Source of the DNA: Fragilariopsis cylindrus CCMP1102
Taxonomy: Eukaryota > Bacillariophyta > Bacillariophyceae > Bacillariales > Bacillariaceae
Direction of reading: 5' to 3'
NCBI GenBank assembly: GCA_900095095.1
Contig: FMBT01000181.1
Location: 1-64,000, forward strand
Length of the DNA: 64,000 bases
Below are positions 1 to 11,015 of this stretch, piece by piece. Every line of letters begins with the position of its first letter. The stretch's first letter is position 1. The notes beneath the pieces were generated by a model. It did no database searches and was not told where the DNA came from. It worked only from the letters and a program-made list of their open reading frames with translations. A program made the translations under genes and the position numbers.

Positions 1-1
1 A

Positions 2-55
2 GTGGTTGTTGCAGCAGCCTTACTCGCATTTTGTACGATCCTGGTGGCAGCGTAA
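2..55 (+). CDS. 3' end of an upstream gene, hydrophobic C-terminus (partial)
   Basis: The first 18 codons read as one hydrophobic run (VVVAAALLAFCTILVAA) followed by a TAA stop, which is what the last transmembrane helix of a gene entering from the left would look like. There is no homology to judge by, and a chance open stretch of this length is quite possible. The gap from here to the SAR1 start shows only a (GAC)n-type run at about 413-439. Confidence 0.25.
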   Translation: MVVAAALLAFCTILVAA

Positions 56-474
56 CTAGCCTTTCTAATTGCGGTGATTCTCATATTTTATTAATGTAGT
101 AAGTCTTTTATTTTAGACCATTAGCTCAATTGAAGTTCAAAGTAATGATTGCTTCTCGATGTTCATTCAATGAAGTGTACAGTATGTTATCGCCTTCTTC
201 GCTCCTGAAATTCTTCATAACGCGCCACGTTCGTTCGATCGTGTGTTTACAGTGACTTCCCCCGAAATGTTGTCCCCCAAATTCGAATATATTGAGATGT
301 ATTAGTATCATCATGAATAAAGTTTCCGAAGAAATTAAAAATAGCAGAATGTTATTGTTGTGTCAAACAACAAAAACATAGACATTATTGTCTACAATAC
401 ATACCTCATGCCGATAACGACGACGACGACGACGACGACAAGAAGTTCTTAAATTTGCAACGTAAACATTAAAA

Positions 475-1057
475 ATGATATTCCAATCAATATACGAAAC
501 ATGGAGATCACTCTTGGATACATTGTGGAAGGCATTAGGCTTTGAAGGGAAGGAGGGTTCCTTAGTTGTTTTGGGTCTAGATAATGCTGGCAAAACAACG
601 CTGTTACATCGATTACGGACGGGTGGTGATGTTAGGTCCTTTCCACCTACGGATCGACCACATCAAACAGAAAAATTTGAATCCCAAATATTAAATTCCA
701 GGCCTGGGATATGGGTGGCCATGAGGCAGTTCGACATTTATGGGAAGATTATGTATGTGAATGTTCCGCTGTGTTATTTTTAATTGATGCAGCTGATACA
801 AAACGACTGGAGGAAGCATCGTTTGAACTAGATGCTTTAATTGGTGAAAAGTCGTGAAAGGATTGCCTGTTGCGATACTGTTGAACAAATGTGATTTAGA
901 AGAAGAGGCAATGTCAACGACAGAGATATGTAAACGGATACAATACGACGATCTTCGAAGGATGCAGGGCGAAGATAATATATCAATATTTCGGATATCG
1001 GTATTACGTGGAGAAGGGTACCAATCAGCATTTCGGTGGATAGCTGATTTTTTATAG
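475..1057 (+). CDS. SAR1: SAR1-type small GTPase (COPII coat assembly), two apparent frame breaks
   Basis: SAR1 recruits the COPII coat at ER exit sites in its GTP form. The start at 475 gives the amphipathic N-terminal helix expected of SAR1, followed by the P-loop GLDNAGKTT (about residues 34-42), the PPTDRPH switch I, DMGGH switch II, NKCD for guanine recognition and the C-terminal SVLRGEGYQ block ending FRWIADFL. All SAR1 parts are present in order and no intron is seen. The frame changes twice, near 683-685 (CCC run) and near 847-850 (AAAA run); each needs one more base to stay in the homologous frame. Because both flanks are highly conserved, these look like missing bases in the assembly rather than decay. 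A pseudogene cannot be excluded from sequence alone. Confidence 0.85.
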
Positions 1058-1529
1058 TATAATTTCTGCCAACAGGTCATGAAGAGAAGCTAGCTGTGTA
1101 TGAGTACGTCATAAGGGATGCGTCTCTGACTAGCTTATCTAAATAGTACTAATCGTTCACTATTTGAACAATGAACTATGGACATTTAATAATTCACTCT
1201 CCTGATACATGCAACCAGTGAGATTTAGAAACCGATCGAATTCATTCCATAATACACACTACTTAGAGCTAAGATATAGATACATGTAACAATTGATTTT
1301 TTTAATTTTCATAACTAGTCGACACCCCTCAATCAACTGTCAGGTGTTCTGTTACATAAGAATGTTCTTCTCTGGTATTACTTGTGTCGGATTTTCGAGA
1401 GCAATATCATGTACTGCGGCTTCTACAAGTTTTCATTTCATTGTCTGTTACGTCTATAGTTGCGTTACATCGTTTTCAAATAAAGGACGAGAACAAAGAA
1501 GATCTTAACAAGAACAAATAGATAAGGTT
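1058..1529. other. Intergenic, convergent 3' ends
   Basis: This is the gap between the SAR1 stop and the stop of the minus-strand membrane protein, so it should hold two 3' UTRs. AT-rich; no recognisable gene, RNA or repeat was seen. The short plus-strand open frame near 1293-1508 has no coding character. Confidence 0.5.
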
Positions 1530-3219
1530 TCAAACCCATACCAACTCATCAGGTATTTCTTCGTGCGTCTCTGTGACAGTTTGAGAACCGTCTGCGTGTC
1601 GTATTGTTTCAACGACTTTGATTTCATCTTCTGTCACCTCTGTAATAACTTCACAGTCATCTCCAGCTCCTAGGCCTGGGTGAGCAACAAAGTCATCATC
1701 GATTTTTATCTCTCCTTCCCGCTGATATCCATCTTCGGCGATTTCTTCTGTTGTCTTTGTTACAGTTTTAGTACCATCAGCGTGTGTGATATCCTCGACG
1801 ATTTTGACTTCGTCGTTTGTTACCTCGGTAACGACCTCACGGCTGTCACCAGCTTTTAGTCCAACCAATGTGTTGAAGTCGTCATTATTAATTTGTCGAA
1901 CCCTATCAGCAACAAATGTTCCACCCGCGGCGACTAATCCTTCCTCGTGTTTGTCTTCCACCACTTCTTCTTCTATTTCTTCGAATGAATTGTTATTGAA
2001 TTCATCAATACTCCTCGTGACATTTTCGTGGTTACCACTGCCAGAGCCGTCAGAACCATCATTCATGAAAGCACCGGTGGTGTAATAAGCAGGGGCCCCG
2101 GACGAAACATTATTTGATTCATTATTGGTTCTCAAACCGTCATCGGGATTGCCACCAAAATTTCTATACCCGACCTCCTCATTTTTACTTTCTTCTCCCA
2201 TGGCGGTTGCAACTTTCGACTTTGTTGTCACTCCAGGAGCTAACACGGCTGTACTATCTGGGGCAATTTGTTGTTGTCTCGCTTTCAATGGTGACGATGA
2301 TGGGAAAGAAGACGTTTTCTTCTTGTTCCAACGTGGGCCAGGATAATCCTGTGTACAGCAAAAACATAAGCCCGATAAAAAGAAGCAACCCATTGATACG
2401 ACACTGAATCCCGCAGATCGAGAAAATGTACATATATATTCTTCACAGAAATCATTATTAGAATCAAATGTATAGAAGGTAAGTCCCTGAAGTGTTGTCA
2501 ACACCACGCATAGGAATACTGTATTGAAATATCGTACCCCACGAGTTTGTGACGAGCACGTGAACGATAGAAGGTAACAGAAGAAAAGAAACGACAAGGA
2601 CGAGCTCAATCCACCACAGATCCTGGATATTTCCCAATCTTTTCCTAAATATCGGTGAATGTTTGTATTTGTTCTTCCGGATTCGAGCCCCTCATTGTAC
2701 CAATAGCATGATCTTGATAGCATTATGGATTATGGGTCCGAAGAAATGATAATGATGATAATGATAATAATATTGAAAACGAAGATGTGAGCTTTATTTA
2801 TCATCAACAATACAGTAATTAGAGTAATATTTAACAAGTAACCAAATAATGCAAATAGAAGAAAGAAAGAAAGAAATCGAAGATACAATACAATGCAATA
2901 CTGCAATGTACTGTACTGTGCTTACCCGTCGAGTTTTTTCCATGTTAAAAATCCTATATATTGTGTTTGTGTAACATCAATTGGAAGATTAATACCACCT
3001 TCACCGTCGATATCATCCGGAAGAAATAAACGTTCATTTAATTCCATAAAGCTACAATCACCTAATGCTGCTATTGAAAAGAACATTCCAATCATAGCCA
3101 GGAGTTGTACTCCAACTATTGCAACCCATCCATTCAAATAACCGCAACCTTAATTTTTTGTTTTTAGAAAGATAGAAATCAACGAAGACGACGAAGATAC
3201 AGATAAGATGACGTTGAAG

Positions 3220-3256
<37 letters not shown>

Positions 3257-3385
3257 TATGGTAGAGCATATAGTACAAAGTACAAAGGAAACTCCAAATA
3301 TGTTTCACTCACCGCACATGCATGTGTCACCCGACATGTGTTTTTCATCCTCATCGTCGTGACAGCTGCAACATGTTTTCGGCAT
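1530..3385 (-). CDS. Four-TM-type membrane protein with duplicated acidic C-terminal module, three exons
   Basis: Exons can be joined as 3385-3313, 3148-2926 and 2712-1530 with GT-AG introns and matching phases, giving 492 residues. The start gives a Cys-rich opening (MPKTCCSCHDDEDE). The first membrane helix (about 32-52) precedes a Cys-bearing loop ending GFLTWKKLDG, then a CYWY loop and three more helices within about 120-240. The cytosolic tail is Ser/Asn/Glu rich and carries two copies of a roughly 50-residue module (KAGDSREVVTEV and GAGDDCEVITEV, each followed by HADG), encoded near 1868-1730 and 1690-1545. The general layout resembles a large family of uncharacterised four-helix proteins in diatoms (from memory, not searched). 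Function unknown. Intron 1 holds a (TA)n run near 3222-3247. The splice model is inferred from sequence. Confidence 0.7.
3222..3254. repeat. (TA)n then (CA)n microsatellite
   Basis: A run of alternating T and A followed by CACACACA lies inside the first intron of the minus-strand membrane protein. Simple dinucleotide repeat; a polymorphic marker candidate with no evident function. Confidence 0.9.
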
Positions 3386-3878
3386 ATTATATTTTGATAC
3401 TGTTAATATTATTCACTGTGCGATGTAAAGGGATAGTATGTTGTGAGGAGACGGTGATGAGACAATAAACTGTATGTCCATCGTACAAGTTGAAGGTAAC
3501 ACACAGTATTATTAACACTCATTCATCATCCATCGCCTTGGGCCTTAACTTATATACCAGTGATTGTATTACTAGATGACCAAAATTTACAATGTTTTTG
3601 GCGCGCCAACCAAACCAAGACAGAAGAGTACGAAAGGTATCCATTCTAATACAGTACGCGCGACACGTCACAATCATAGTAAGTACCTGGAGTCATTTAC
3701 GACAGTTGATTGCCAAAGCAAAAAGAATTTCAATATTTTACCCAGTCCCTAAAAACAAAGTACCATTGCGTTACCTGGTTTTCTTTCAGAGTTGGTAACT
3801 ACCGGTAGATGAGCAATTGGAAGTGATTGAGATTGATTGATATAGATAACCGAAATAAATTATACCGGTAATAGCATA
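3386..3878. promoter_or_regulatory. Divergent promoter region between membrane protein and SLC35 gene
   Basis: The two start codons at 3385 (minus) and 3879 (plus) point away from each other across 493 bp, so both promoters and 5' UTRs must lie here. No TATA box or other element can be singled out with confidence. The plus-strand open frame at 3592-3798 has no coding character. Confidence 0.45.
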
Positions 3879-5573
3879 ATGGCGGGGCGGACAATAACGG
3901 AACGACGGTCTCGTTCTCCCATTATTACGCCATCGTCGCGGAATACGAGTACAAGTAATGGTATTGATGATTTGGAATCAGAAATGGACAACACTGTACC
4001 ATCAGCATTAGTAACAGCAACAACAACAACAATCAGCATCATAACACGACCGATCATTGGTTTGAAAAGTTAAGCTCTCCAATACAATTTTCGTTACTAG
4101 TTTGTGGAGTATTTTTCTTCTTTGGGATACACAATTATCTACAGGAGGCTATTATGTCAATACCTGGCTTTCGATTTGGTGTCATGTTGGGTTATCTAGA
4201 GGTTCTCGGGTAAGAGATGAAAGGAAGATTCGTTGTTATGTCATTCATTTGTCAAAAATAATAATGTATATCTACCATGTAACAGCCAACATTCGACCTT
4301 TTCGTCGTTTGCTCACACACACTTCGACACGCAATCATTCATTTGTCTGCACGTACTGTTATGTACGATTTTAATACGAATCTATTAATAAATCAGAGTG
4401 ACAGTCTGTTCATTCCTAGAACGACGGTGTATTGCACAAGAAACACAACGGATCGCACCATTATCGGCATATCCTTTGTTAACATTTTGTCTACTAAGTT
4501 CATCAAGTTTATCCAATCTAGCATTAAACTATATCAATTTTCCAACGAAGGTGGTTTTTCGATCGTGTAAATTAATACCAACAATGATTGTTGCATCAAT
4601 TGTACATAAAAAGATATTTTCTTCAGTGGAATATTTCTGTGCATTTTGTATATGTTTTGGATTAGTTTTATTTGCTGCAGCCGATTGGACATTAACACCA
4701 TCATTCCATCCTATCGGACTAGCCTTTGTTTCATTAAGTGTTTGCGCTGATGCTGTTCTACCCAACGCACAAGAAAGATTATTCCGGTTGGGATCAAGTC
4801 GATTAGAAGTTACCTGTAAGTTTTGTTGAATCAAAGATAACGAGCTACGATATTAATTGCAGTCATTTGCAGATAAATTAATCAATCCATTCCATGCTTG
4901 GTTCTTTTTCTGTCACTAACTTCCTTTCTGCATTCTTATTCTAATGCGCAACACAACAACATTCTACATATTACTATTACCAATTTACGTAATAGTCTAT
5001 ACCAATATCTTCACTTTGATCGTTATGACGTTCACAACGTATCTATCAGGAGATTTAATTGGAATGATTGAATTCGCAAGGACAAGTACCAAATTATGTA
5101 ATTACATAGCAATTTATACTTTTGTGGCATATATTGCTATATCTGTTCATATGAATGTTGTGAAACGATTCGGGGGAGTTTCGGCTGTTTTGGTAGCAAC
5201 AGGACGAAAAGGTATGACGTTAGTATTATCATTCCTTTTATTTCCAAAATCATTTAGTTGGTTTTATGTAATGGGCGCAATAATGGTACTGGGTAGTCTT
5301 TTATTATCAAGTCTTGTTAAAATTCGGGATAAAAAGAAAAAGAATCTTAAACAACAGCAACAAGAACCAATACTTGCTGCCAAGGATGGTGACGATGAAA
5401 CGATACTGATGTCCCCTCTTATCGTATCCGACGGATCGGTTAAGGATAATGATGACAGTGGGGTTGTTGGAGTTCAAGATACTCTTGAGCTCACAGATCG
5501 TCGACGTGAAACTCAAACTAGTAACGGAGGTGGCCTATTTGGATGGACGACCGGACATAAACACCAGAACTGA
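3879..5573 (+). CDS. SLC35B-family nucleotide-sugar / PAPS transporter, three exons
   Basis: Multi-pass Golgi/ER transporter of the UAA/SLC35B group, which exchanges nucleotide sugars or PAPS for nucleotide monophosphates. Exons 3879-4209, 4397-4815 and 4996-5573 join in phase across GT-AG introns. Family blocks are clear: FFFFGIHNYLQEAIMS in exon 1, NYINFPTKVVFRSCKLIPTM in exon 2, and ATGRKGMTLVLSFLLF in exon 3. The N-terminal tail (Ser/Thr rich) and C-terminal tail (after KIRDKKKK) are cytosolic and poorly conserved. Within exon 1 the frame changes between about 3970 and 4036, in a CAA-rich tract upstream of the first conserved helix; one extra base would join the start to the transporter. 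The substrate cannot be told; the Lys-containing motif is closest to SLC35B2/B3 (PAPS) in my reading. Confidence 0.82.
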
Positions 5574-6196
5574 TAGCCTCTTTTTAGGAAAATGAATTTC
5601 AAGTTAACATCATTTCGCAACCACCTTTTAAATGAGAGAGAGAGAGATAGACAGAGATATATACACACTTCTGGCAGGGCGAATAAACACTCGGATGATT
5701 CATTATTCATAAAATGAACTGCTAACTGAACTTTCTACTTCTCATTGTGTTTTAGTGACTGACACACCATGAGAAATAGAAACATGATAGTTATTATCAG
5801 TGGCTTCAATCTATTGAACAGCATCAAGTTCAGGTAATTTACCACGCATTTTGAAGAGAAAATAACTGGATAGCTACAGTATCATTATTACTTCCACACA
5901 CTTCTCGCTTTCTCTTCTGGATCTAAAAAAAAGTTCTGAAAAACTTTTTATCCTACAAACAAAGCAGACATACTGACCGCTTTTCGAATTTTTTTAAATA
6001 AGAAATATAGAATATAATGTTCTTTTCATAAAGTTAAATTATGATAGATATACACCCTTTTTTTTCTTTAGTACTATTGTATGATTAATTGCCATTGAAT
6101 AAATATTAGATAATGGTTCAATAGTATAAGCAATCTTCGTATATTATTTGGATTGATTCATTTCGATTTAACGTTGATTGAGTAAGTAATTAAAAA
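5574..6196. other. Intergenic, convergent 3' ends
   Basis: The gap between the SLC35 stop and the SPC2 stop. AT-rich, with a short GA run near 5633-5647 and A/T runs; no gene, RNA or transposon signature was recognised. Confidence 0.5.
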
Positions 6197-6946
6197 TTAA
6201 TCCTTTTTCTTTTCTGCGGCACTCTTGATATCGTAATCAGCATCTTCTAAACGTCGATATAGTTTTTCTACTTCCATTTGAAGACCGATCTCATCGAACA
6301 TACCTTCCGTATCGAAGAATTGTCCAACACTCCATTTTTGTTCAACACATGGCGTATCCTTCTTTTGTTCAAATTCAAGAATTACCGTATACCATTCCGA
6401 AAATCGTTCAAATTGTGACCGAACTCGGACACCGTATCCAAATAAATCCTTATTTTTAATATCCTTTGGAGACTTTCTAAAGATCGTCCTTCCAATGATA
6501 TCAATATCGTTTGGATCGTCCTTCTTCCCATCCTTCGGTAATGGCCGAGTTAACAGAATACAATCCTGATCAATAATCGTTGTGATTAATTGTAAAACAG
6601 TACTCAATACAAAGTACGATGCACAGCATACCCCAATAACGATTCGTGATTCCGGAAATGGTAACGGTGCGAATTGTGCAACCATAGCAAACGCACACGC
6701 AATAGCCATTAATAACAATTTAAAATTATCAAAATGATAGTCTTCATCAATCTGCTCTAATACCGTAGCAGCAACTGTTTCATCTAAGATTTGTTTCACC
6801 TTAATCATATCACCAACATCGACTTGTAATAATTCCATTTCTTCCTCCTCTTCCTCCTCCTCGTCGTCTTCTTCTTCTTCTGCCTCAGACTCCACAACGG
6901 GTTCATCTTCGACGACGGTCTTCTTGCTTTGCTTTTTCTTCGCCAT
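6197..6946 (-). CDS. SPCS2: Signal peptidase complex subunit 2 (SPC25 family)
   Basis: Non-catalytic subunit of the ER signal peptidase complex. It is 249 residues when started at the ATG at 6946 (MAKKKQSKK), which fits the family; the open frame runs further upstream but that extension has no family match. A long Asp/Glu tract (about 12-45) is followed by the typical cytosolic segment, a helical hairpin of two membrane spans (about 80-130: LLLMAIACAFAMVAQF and IGVCCASYFVLSTVLQ) and the conserved C-terminal cytosolic/luminal domain with FERFSEWYTVILEF and FFDTEGMFDEIG. Single exon. It faces the mitochondrial carrier gene head to head across 513 bp. Confidence 0.88.
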   Translation of the reverse strand: MAKKKQSKKTVVEDEPVVESEAEEEEDDEEEEEEEEMELLQVDVGDMIKVKQILDETVAATVLEQIDEDYHFDNFKLLLMAIACAFAMVAQFAPLPFPESRIVIGVCCASYFVLSTVLQLITTIIDQDCILLTRPLPKDGKKDDPNDIDIIGRTIFRKSPKDIKNKDLFGYGVRVRSQFERFSEWYTVILEFEQKKDTPCVEQKWSVGQFFDTEGMFDEIGLQMEVEKLYRRLEDADYDIKSAAEKKKD

Positions 6947-7459
6947 GATTATATCTTGTATATCCTTTTGTCTTTTTAGCAAGTACGGTAGTGTTCTTAG
7001 AACCGTTTGAATCTTGCTTTGGTTGCTTGTTGGATGTACTAACAGTACTCGTACTTCGTAGGTTTGAAGGTGTCTCCGTACTAACTCTTGACTGACTCTA
7101 TTAACGAGTAACAAGAAACGACATGAGAAAATATGCTTATCGAGTAGTGAATGCCAGCGTGATTTCTCCGCGTGGAACTGCGAGAGGCGGTCTTCTCTAC
7201 TGTAATACCCCTGATAATAATATCATTTTTGATGGGATTCGATTTGATTCATGAAGTGTACTCTGGGTACAAGTCGTACTTCTTGATGATACTACTGTCT
7301 ACATGTACCCTAATCAATTTCGCGAAATGATTTTATTATGTTTTACTTTATTTATTACATTAAGAACTAAGAACTTACATTATACTACATAACACATTCA
7401 TTCACTAACTAGATTGGTCGTCCAAGATATATCTATTGTATAGCGGCAATTGATAATTG
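6947..7459. promoter_or_regulatory. Divergent promoter region SPC2 / mitochondrial carrier
   Basis: 513 bp between two outward-facing start codons; the promoters of both genes must lie here. No individual element is recognised. Confidence 0.45.
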
Positions 7460-8747
7460 ATGGCACCAACAGAAAAGGCGAATGGAGAGGACGAATCGTC
7501 GTCGATTGACGGCGATCGCAACAATCAACAACACACGAGAAGAATAACTCATACTTTCAGACGACGCAAAACGACTACAATACGAGGACGTCGGTTGACT
7601 GAATACGATGACAATGTCAAGAATATAACAATAGTGGGGGAAGAATGGGAACCAACACATCAGGAGGAGCAGCAGCACCGTCGAGAGGCCGTGAGTTCTA
7701 TGTCCTTTTTTTGCGGAATAACAGCAGGAGTTTTTCAGGCTGGTATTTTCAATCCCTTCGACAGAGCACTCTATCTATCTATAACAAATGAGGTACCCTT
7801 TTTACGGCATGAAAACTTTCGCAATCCTTATACTGGGTTCCTTCAATCTGTCGGTCACAGAGCTTTATCGTCTGGTCTTTACTATCCGTTGGAAAATTTC
7901 TTTTGTTCGTTCCTTGTTCCATCTCATTCTCATCCTAATGAATGTGAAGAAATTATGAGACAAAATCCAGGGATGATTCATCTGCATCCCGCCTTGGCAA
8001 ATTTCTTAGCGGGAACATTTGCCGGTACAACGAATGCATTGGTACGTAACTTGTAACCTGTACAAGTGAAATGAAAAGAAAAATCAATGTTCATCTCTGA
8101 TCAATACCGGTGACAATCCCTCTTACCCTCTTCTCTTTATATATCAAATTATGTACTATAAAAAATAAAAATAAATGCAGATGGTCAATCCAGTAACCGC
8201 AATAAAATATAAAAGCTGGGGTCGAGATTTTAATCGGGGGATGGTAACAGAAGCGATGGAAATGTTTCGTAAGGGAGGCTTGCGACCTTTTACAAATGGT
8301 TTGTATCCCACAGTCTTGCGAGATTTATGTTTTGGTGGTACATACACATTTTTACGATTAGAACTTCAGTATTTGTTCCAATTACGTCCCGATCAACAAT
8401 GGGCGGCTAATATGACAGCTGCCGCGCTGGCGACTGTTGTTAGCGCACCATTCAATCTAGTAAGGAATGTTCAATACGCTACACGGTCAAGAGAAAAGGC
8501 AGATACAATTTCTGTGATATTACACGATTTCATGAGGGATGCTCGGGGTCAACAAACTACTTGGCAACGTATGAGATATATCCAAAATCGACTACGGGTC
8601 GGTTGGGGAACAGTAAGAGTGGCAATCGGGATGGCATTTGGTCATTTGGTATACGACAGTCTCATGGGAATGTATGAAGATTACGATGATGAGCGGGAGA
8701 TAAAATTGAAGCAGCACAATCAGCACCATCAGCACCAGCACCAGTAA
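7460..8747 (+). CDS. Mitochondrial carrier family (SLC25) protein, two exons
   Basis: Inner mitochondrial membrane solute carrier. Exons 7460-8041 and 8181-8747 join in phase 0 across a GT-AG intron to give 382 residues; the start at 7460 is the first ATG. Three carrier repeats can be followed by their signatures: NPFDRAL (PxDxxL), NPVTAIKYK (PxTxxK) and APFNLVRNV (PxNxxR). Repeats two and three depart from the classical Px[DE]xx[KR], which is seen in atypical carriers. The N-terminal 75 residues are charged and disordered, and the C-terminus is a Gln/His tail. The substrate cannot be deduced. Confidence 0.8.
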
Positions 8748-9463
8748 CCGACTGCATTATTTCGAGTAGAATCGTCAGAAAGAAGAGAGAATCGGTAGCA
8801 GCAGCATGCAGCGAGTTTTCGTGGTCGGTCTCTCTTCTCCTCTACTACCTATTAGTACAATATATGCGGGGGGCATCTACTATTTACTTATGTAGATCAG
8901 CAGATTATACAGGCTGATGATTCGATTCCTCTATTTGTGTTTGGAACACTCAATATTGATTGTCATTATCTTTCTCTGCTTCATGATATTGCAATATCCT
9001 AAATCAAACCCTTCTTGCTTGCTTGCTTGTTTGTTTGACATCTTCTAAATGCATCGATTTTTAATTACCAATTGATCGAAGGTCCTTGAACATTGTTTCT
9101 TCGCCGACGACTACCGTACTACAAAAATAATACTAACGTTGAAGATGGAATGTTTGAGATTGAGAAAGAAGATAATTGTTATGGTGACATAAAAGACGAG
9201 TTCTTCTACACAGTCAAGTGAGTTGATTGCTAGTTAACTTTTAACTAGTAGATTCATAGAGGTCACTTTTGTTACACGCACAAATCAATAGAGTTAGATC
9301 TACCCATTTCTCTCATGTGAAAAAAAATCATTGTAACAATCTAATACTTAATGACATGCTATAAATGTATATCTGTATAGTGTTATTAAATTAATTTAAA
9401 GTTCGTTAATTCGTCCTCCTTCTTCTACTTCAAGTCAATGTCATAACATGTATATATTAATAT
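8748..9463. other. Intergenic, convergent 3' ends
   Basis: 716 bp between the carrier stop and the NSA2 stop. Contains a short tandem GCTT/TTGC stretch near 9013-9035 but no gene, RNA or mobile element that I can support. Confidence 0.5.
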
Positions 9464-10246
9464 TTACACCAGTAGGACAGAATTGACACATCCATCCAAT
9501 TCGGGATTGTTGGTAACTTGTGCCATCTTACCCCAAGCGACTTTACCTGATGTTGTTACCAAACCTAACTCGCTAACGTTAACTTCGATTATTGTACCTT
9601 TCGTCATGACACCAAGATTGGTATAAATTTGGGATGATGGATTCTTTCTAACACCCAATATATCCAATTGGAATGTAGTTTTTAATTCAGGATGTGTCAC
9701 ATTGGCACGTTTCATTCGTAATCCAGATGGACGGATGAAACGTTCATACTTAGGATTTTTTCGTGTAAAACTTTCACCACAAAATGTAACCTTTGTGACA
9801 ACTCGTTTCCAGGCTTTCTTTCCACGTTTACCACTTTTCATGACCTTAAACATTTCATCGTCAGCAACTGGTTTGACCTTTGGGATAGGTACCTCCCATT
9901 TACCAGCCTTTTCTTTACGTTTTTGTTTCACGGTATTACTTAAAACTTTGGCACGACTTACACCCTCCCGATCCAACAAGTACGCAGGAACAGCACCTTC
10001 CGCAACAGCCTCGTCGTTCGCATGAGTATTGGTGCGTTCGTTATGCATAGCAATTGTCTTGCGCATAGTCGCCTTTTCCTTAAATCGTCGTTTTTGATAA
10101 ATCTTTGCACGTATACCATGAACCTTTTGTGAAAATTCAGAACGTTTATGTACTAACCGTGCTTCCTTTTTTCTAGTCCTTTCTTCGTGATCCATCCGTA
10201 CTCCATGGAGTTTCCGGTGGCGTTCCATATGCTCATGTTGAGGCAT
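9464..10246 (-). CDS. NSA2: NSA2 ribosome biogenesis protein
   Basis: Nuclear factor for maturation of the pre-60S ribosomal subunit (27S pre-rRNA processing). It is 260 residues in one exon, the exact usual length of the family. The N-terminus [15 protein letters not shown], the basic coiled-coil region (about 20-75), the AYLLDREG block and the C-terminal eS8-like beta domain ending with [10 protein letters not shown] are all strongly conserved. The start is unambiguous. Confidence 0.96.
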   Translation of the reverse strand: MPQHEHMERHRKLHGVRMDHEERTRKKEARLVHKRSEFSQKVHGIRAKIYQKRRFKEKATMRKTIAMHNERTNTHANDEAVAEGAVPAYLLDREGVSRAKVLSNTVKQKRKEKAGKWEVPIPKVKPVADDEMFKVMKSGKRGKKAWKRVVTKVTFCGESFTRKNPKYERFIRPSGLRMKRANVTHPELKTTFQLDILGVRKNPSSQIYTNLGVMTKGTIIEVNVSELGLVTTSGKVAWGKMAQVTNNPELDGCVNSVLLV

Positions 10247-11015
10247 TTTGTTGTGAAATTAAAAAGAGTTGTTTCTCTATAATAAGGCAGTTCAAGAAAT
10301 TGAAGATATTGTCAGGAAGATGAAAGAAATCTATCGATATTGTCCAGAGTCTGGCTTTTCTTGCACAATAATATGAATAAACAAGAGCAGTATGAAGTAA
10401 GCAACGTTGTTATTTGTTCTGTAGTAGCAGGTGCAAGCTTCGTGTTAGAGATTTTTAATCGTTCTACCACTAGAAGCAGTAAGACAGCATGTAACGTTAG
10501 TCATCGCCTAATTCGTGCATATAATGTTTATGCGCCTTATTGCGTGTACGTCGTTTTAGATTGAGTGGTTCAGAAAAAAGTGAAAAACAATTTTGAACGG
10601 TCGGCGCAAGACCCTCATTATCAGCATAAAATTACCCCATTTTAAACTCTCCCTTCGGAACAAGTGTGGGGTACGACGGTAAAGTACTCCTAGTATGTTT
10701 ATGATTATAATATTTTGAAGTATCCAGGGGTTACCGTACAGTATAATATTTTATTTGGCACTCAACACAGAAGATATTAATAACTTGTTCTCAAACTAGT
10801 CAGACACACATTACATCTACTGATAGTAGACACTAGTAAAACGAACAGGATTATTGATAGTGATGTAGTTAAAACATCATGATGGTGTATCGCAGCATAT
10901 CTATGTAATACAGCATTATTTATAAAACATGTGTTTGTATGAATAGTATGTACATTCAATAGCTTGTTTACTACTATTTTCGAAAAATGGTTGGTGAAAA
11001 AACCCAGAACATATT
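10247..11015. other. Intergenic between two minus-strand genes
   Basis: Contains the NSA2 promoter and the 3' region of the GOGAT small subunit. The plus-strand open frame near 10340-10564 shows no domain or composition suggesting a gene. Nothing else recognised. Confidence 0.45.

Noticed and set aside
683-690. Programmed -1 frameshifting in SAR1 at an AAAATTT heptamer just upstream
   Set aside because: A slip at that heptamer would meet a TGA at once; the frame change must occur after it, in a sequence without slippery character.
3997-4036. 26-bp GT...AG segment in the CAA-rich tract of the SLC35 gene as a mini-intron
   Set aside because: It would restore the frame, but it is far shorter than any other intron here (94-447 bp) and lies in low-complexity sequence; a one-base deficit explains the frame equally well.
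10340-10564. Plus-strand open frame of 74 codons
   Set aside because: No start context, no domain, no composition bias; typical of chance open frames in AT-rich spacer.
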